DNA from: a bacterium | GTDB lineage: Bacteria > Babelota > Babeliae > Babelales > UASB340 | Direction of reading: 5' to 3' | DNA length: 64,000 nt | Assembly: GCA_030629005.1 (NCBI GenBank) | Contig: DAOVPV010000003.1 | Span: 110,029-174,028, forward strand | Shown: piece after piece, positions 60,886-64,000 of the stretch | Numbering within the stretch: the stretch's first letter is position 1 | Layout: each line of letters opens with the position of its first letter | The notes under the pieces: model-generated | Told to the model about the DNA's origin: nothing | Databases searched by the model: none | What the model saw: the letters and a program-made list of their open reading frames with translations, nothing else | Position numbers and translations under genes: made by a program

Positions 60886-61864
60886 AATTAAATTATTTTT
60901 AATACTTTCATTATTTTCCATAAATTTAGTCGCATCAGCAGAAAAATTTGACCTTGACCCTGATATGCTTGCATTTATTAATTCTTTATTGGCAGAAAAC
61001 TCCGAACAACAAGCGTTACAAAAAGAAAATACTCCAGTAAATCCAATCGATAATAAAATTAAAGAAAAAGTAAAACAAAAATCTACAGAAAGTTTTAATG
61101 ACTTTGTAAAACATTTTGAAAAGTTTTACCCAAACGCTTTTTTAATACGTGAACATTTCCTAACAAACATGACACCAGAGGATATCGCAAAAACGTTAAC
61201 AAAAATTATAAATACCATTGCATACGAGCCATGGATATATGTCGAAAGTATATTTAAAACTATAGTCAAAAGACTTTCCGCCGATGAAAAAGCAAAATGG
61301 AAAAAACAAGGCTACGACGTAGAATTACTACAAGAAAAATTCTCCCAAATTGATATCAAAAAAACTTTAATCGAAGAAAATGGCATGCAAGAGTTTATAA
61401 CAACACAAATTGATATCCTAGATGAATTCATAAAAGATTCAAAGGTAAATCTAGAAACAAAAATTGTATTTTTTGAAAAAACTAGAAACTATAGTTCTCT
61501 TTTTACAAAACAACAAAATAATTCTACCGGTAAAAATGAAACCTTAGTAGAATATTGGGATAAAAACAACATAAAAATACACCATGATTTTTACGAACTA
61601 TACTTTGACTATTATTGCAGACTTTTTATAGAAAGTATTATTCAAGAAGACAGGCAAAGCGCAACAAAGTATAATACTAAACTAAAAGACATCCTAAAAA
61701 ATCTAACTCGCACTCCTGCAGAAGCTGCTGCAAATCTATACATAACTAAATATGAGAGTCTTTTGCAACTATTAAAACAACAATATTACAATCAAAAATT
61801 TAGCTTTATAAAAGAAAACAGCGAGCTTTCTGAACTATTAAACTACTGGGATTCTCATGATTAA
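60875..61864 (+). CDS. Exported protein of unknown function, 329 aa, third in operon
   Basis: A signal peptide (KIKLFLILSLFSINLVASAE, cleavage after ASA) precedes an entirely helical, charged protein with no second membrane segment. Distinct pieces include FNDFVKHFEKFYPNAFLIRE near 73-92, MTPEDIAKTLTKIINTIAYE and RLSADEKAKWKKQGYDVELL. I recognise no domain. It starts inside the end of the 286-aa gene and ends by overlapping the P-loop protein gene by 8 bp, so the last three genes of this set are probably made in fixed proportions. Confidence 0.65.
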   Translation: MKFKIKLFLILSLFSINLVASAEKFDLDPDMLAFINSLLAENSEQQALQKENTPVNPIDNKIKEKVKQKSTESFNDFVKHFEKFYPNAFLIREHFLTNMTPEDIAKTLTKIINTIAYEPWIYVESIFKTIVKRLSADEKAKWKKQGYDVELLQEKFSQIDIKKTLIEENGMQEFITTQIDILDEFIKDSKVNLETKIVFFEKTRNYSSLFTKQQNNSTGKNETLVEYWDKNNIKIHHDFYELYFDYYCRLFIESIIQEDRQSATKYNTKLKDILKNLTRTPAEAAANLYITKYESLLQLLKQQYYNQKFSFIKENSELSELLNYWDSHD

Positions 61865-64000
61865 AAATAATAAAATTTGTAACATTACATTAATAGTCTT
61901 ATTATTTCTTGCTCAACTAAAGCCGAATAACGATAATGTTTTTATAAAAAAATTTATTACAGATTACGGTTTCAAACCAAGAGACAGATATACTCACGAA
62001 TACAGCTCTGCTCTTTTAGATAACACAGCGATCAGCCTTGATGAACTAGAAGAAAGCCTCTCCTCAAATGGATTTGATCTCGCAGGTAGAATGATTATCA
62101 GTGGCTATGAAGAGCAAGCATTCCCATCTTATTATTATAGATACAAAAAGGCTGAAATAAACGATGAAGCCCAAACAAAAATAAATGCAGGCTGGACGTT
62201 AAAATTACACAATATATTTGGCTTTTTAACAGGCTTTCTATTTAGAGATTTAAATATTTACACTAACCATTGGTTTATGGATGATGATAAAATAATTCAA
62301 CACGTAGACTCAGACAAAGTAGAAATATTTAATACTAATGCAAAAATAATACATGAACACGCATTTGATAAAACTCTTAACATTTTAAATAAAACTGAAT
62401 TTGAAATATTAAAAAATCTAAAAATTCAAAACTACCAAAACATTCTAAGAGAATTAGTAATTTTTTGGACAACAATCTATAAACAAGAAGCAAAGGTTGG
62501 CGAAAATAAAGACGCATCGACACAAGACATTCTATTCTCTATAGAATATGCAAATCACTTAATGCGCTCCAATTTACCATTTAAAAAGTGGTACTTTGGA
62601 CCAGATATAACATATCCAATAGAAACATCTTTAGCTCAACCAAAAGAGGCCACATTACATGCACAAAAATTTACATCTATTATTGCAAAAGAACTAAATC
62701 CCATAGATGATAAGCCAACAGCGTATATATTTTGCAGCTTTGTTGATGGCGTAGGAAAAAGTACTCTTTTAGGAAATATAAGAAACTTCTTTAAATTTGG
62801 AACAAATATAGATAACTACGATCGAGTAGACAACTCATCATCCCAGTTAGCTGAAATTTTTAAGTTAAAAGAAAACACTTTTATTGCCGATCTTCCAGCT
62901 CAAGTTAGTCATTTTTCATACAAGCCCGACGGCTACGTTTATGTAAATATTGATAGAGAATTTGATGAATCCGAAAGAATAGAATTAGAATTATTCATAA
63001 AAGAAAATAAAAATCATTTAGAACAAAAATTCTTACAAAAAACAAACTCTGTAAAAAATATAATCAATCAATGTGGCTATCTTACTGAAAAACTCAACAA
63101 CATCAATAATCCGATTTCTGCATTTATAAAAAATTTAATATTACTAAAAAAAGAAAGTTCCAATAACTGGATATCATTTAGCAAAGATAATAAGCAATAT
63201 CTTTTTAATAAAAGAAATACAAACGAAATTAGAATTTTAACTCCACTAAATATTGTACAGTCTGAAGGACTTAAAAATATAGAATCTGAACAGATGTTAT
63301 TTTTAGAAGGTATAAAACTACCACTACCATACAGTTTATTTACAAAAGATTTAATAAATAAACTAAAAAATAATAATATTGAGAAAGTGGTCTTCGTAGA
63401 TTTTACAAGTATGTATCCAAGATCTTCTAGAGAAAACGTGCGAATAAACTATCTTATACAACAAATGTGTTTGTTAGATAATAAATTTAATCCAGAATTA
63501 AGCCTTTATAGAAACTTTGTCCAAGACTCAGAATTATTGTATCTCTTAAATAATAAAAAAAACTATAAAAAAATGCTTAATTCTTTGAAACTAGAAACAA
63601 AAATCAGATTAGCATTACTAAATTTAATTAATCAACAAAATAGAGTTAATATAAGTGGAATAGATCTTCCAGAAATAACAAACTTACTTAATTCTGAAAT
63701 ATCAAAATTTAGCAATAATACTATTAATCTATTAAATGAATATTCAAAAGAAAAACTTATTATAGAAAAATCCAAGTTAGAAAAAACATATGGTAAAACA
63801 AAAAATTATGTAAATATTCAACAGTTATCATTTGATAATTTATTATACTTTTCTGAATTAATATCAGACCTATACAAAAATAAAACAACAAATAAAGAAT
63901 TAAAAACAATTTGGAAAACCCCCGCAATAATTAATAATAAAGATCAAAATATAGAAAATGGAGTTTCAAGCAAAATAGAAACAACAATAGATAATGAAAA
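61857..64000 (+). CDS. Exported P-loop protein, partial (over 714 aa), fourth in operon
   Basis: The reading frame opens at ATG 61857-61859, overlapping the previous stop, and runs open to the window edge: 714 codons and more. The N-terminus ICNITLIVLLFLAQLKP is signal-like. After a region with SYYYRYKKAEINDE and KWYFGPDITYPIETS there is FCSFVDGVGKSTLLGNIRNF near residues 290-309. This Walker A resembles thymidylate-kinase-type P-loops (VDG.GKST), although the first Gly is replaced by Phe. A strand VSHFSYKPDGYVYVNIDREF follows, then IEKVVFVDFTSMYP, a candidate Walker B-like strand. The rest is helical. An NTP-binding domain behind an export signal is unusual. The C-terminus lies outside the window. 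Confidence 0.75.
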   Translation, partial: MIKNNKICNITLIVLLFLAQLKPNNDNVFIKKFITDYGFKPRDRYTHEYSSALLDNTAISLDELEESLSSNGFDLAGRMIISGYEEQAFPSYYYRYKKAEINDEAQTKINAGWTLKLHNIFGFLTGFLFRDLNIYTNHWFMDDDKIIQHVDSDKVEIFNTNAKIIHEHAFDKTLNILNKTEFEILKNLKIQNYQNILRELVIFWTTIYKQEAKVGENKDASTQDILFSIEYANHLMRSNLPFKKWYFGPDITYPIETSLAQPKEATLHAQKFTSIIAKELNPIDDKPTAYIFCSFVDGVGKSTLLGNIRNFFKFGTNIDNYDRVDNSSSQLAEIFKLKENTFIADLPAQVSHFSYKPDGYVYVNIDREFDESERIELELFIKENKNHLEQKFLQKTNSVKNIINQCGYLTEKLNNINNPISAFIKNLILLKKESSNNWISFSKDNKQYLFNKRNTNEIRILTPLNIVQSEGLKNIESEQMLFLEGIKLPLPYSLFTKDLINKLKNNNIEKVVFVDFTSMYPRSSRENVRINYLIQQMCLLDNKFNPELSLYRNFVQDSELLYLLNNKKNYKKMLNSLKLETKIRLALLNLINQQNRVNISGIDLPEITNLLNSEISKFSNNTINLLNEYSKEKLIIEKSKLEKTYGKTKNYVNIQQLSFDNLLYFSELISDLYKNKTTNKELKTIWKTPAIINNKDQNIENGVSSKIETTIDNE

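Overview
This window is about 70% A+T and densely coded. It looks like a piece of chromosome from a reduced, host-dependent, Gram-negative-type bacterium. The mix best fits Candidatus Dependentiae (TM6; Babela-like): very many exported proteins without recognisable domains, a signal-peptide-bearing USP-family deubiquitinase, pieces of LigD, short intergenic spaces, and core genes scattered among accessory ones. That placement is an inference from gene content; no 16S gene is present. I see no phage, intact insertion sequence, CRISPR array or replication origin.

Layout. 0.1-5.4 kb: small unknown exported proteins and lipoproteins, a DUF4143-type AAA ATPase with three direct repeats spaced exactly 32 bp upstream, and a decayed CapA-like gene. 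5.4-10.3 kb: two overlapping genes carrying three GH130 (mannoside phosphorylase-like) modules, facing a phosphomannomutase. 10.7-14.9 kb: an APC antiporter / aspartate 4-decarboxylase / exported protein operon. 15.3-21.2 kb: a toxin-antitoxin pair with a frameshifted toxin, a membrane-anchored CPT-like kinase, a MutS-type ATPase with a signal peptide, a BadF-type sugar kinase with a signal peptide, and a tyrosine/dual-specificity phosphatase. 21.7-24.1 kb: separate LigD phosphoesterase and polymerase genes, a small heat-shock protein and ArfB. 24.1-33.5 kb: PQ-loop protein, M48 protease, DEAD-box helicase, then gmhB, mrdA, xerC and nth. 33.5-40.4 kb: a protein built of five copies of an unrecognised repeat, ThrRS without TGS domain, a PIN-PhoH ATPase and the deubiquitinase. 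40.5-47.5 kb: a housekeeping run rapZ-ftsB-lysS-recJ-cmk, divergent from an S41 protease. 47.6-48.2 kb: tRNA-His, tRNA-Pro and tRNA-Arg embedded in short repeats. 48.3-64 kb: mostly exported unknowns, including a beta-rich giant / coiled-coil / outer-membrane-barrel operon and a four-gene exported operon ending in an exported P-loop protein that runs off the window.

How the genes may work together. GH130 phosphorolysis would give mannose-1-phosphate, which the adjacent phosphohexomutase can convert to mannose-6-phosphate. Aspartate decarboxylation coupled to amino-acid antiport could generate proton-motive force. Several normally cytoplasmic enzyme folds (kinase, MutS ATPase, P-loop protein) carry N-terminal export signals, and together with the deubiquitinase and phosphatase they suggest activity at or beyond the cell surface, possibly in the host.

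The most unexpected non-coding signal is a 19-bp motif, GGAAGAAACATTTAATGTT. It is present in three exact and four near copies, all in the same orientation, both inside and between genes. Other short repeats are a hairpin family (TCATCCTGAA...TTCAGGAT) and CTACG/TTCGC-type elements that abut the tRNA genes.
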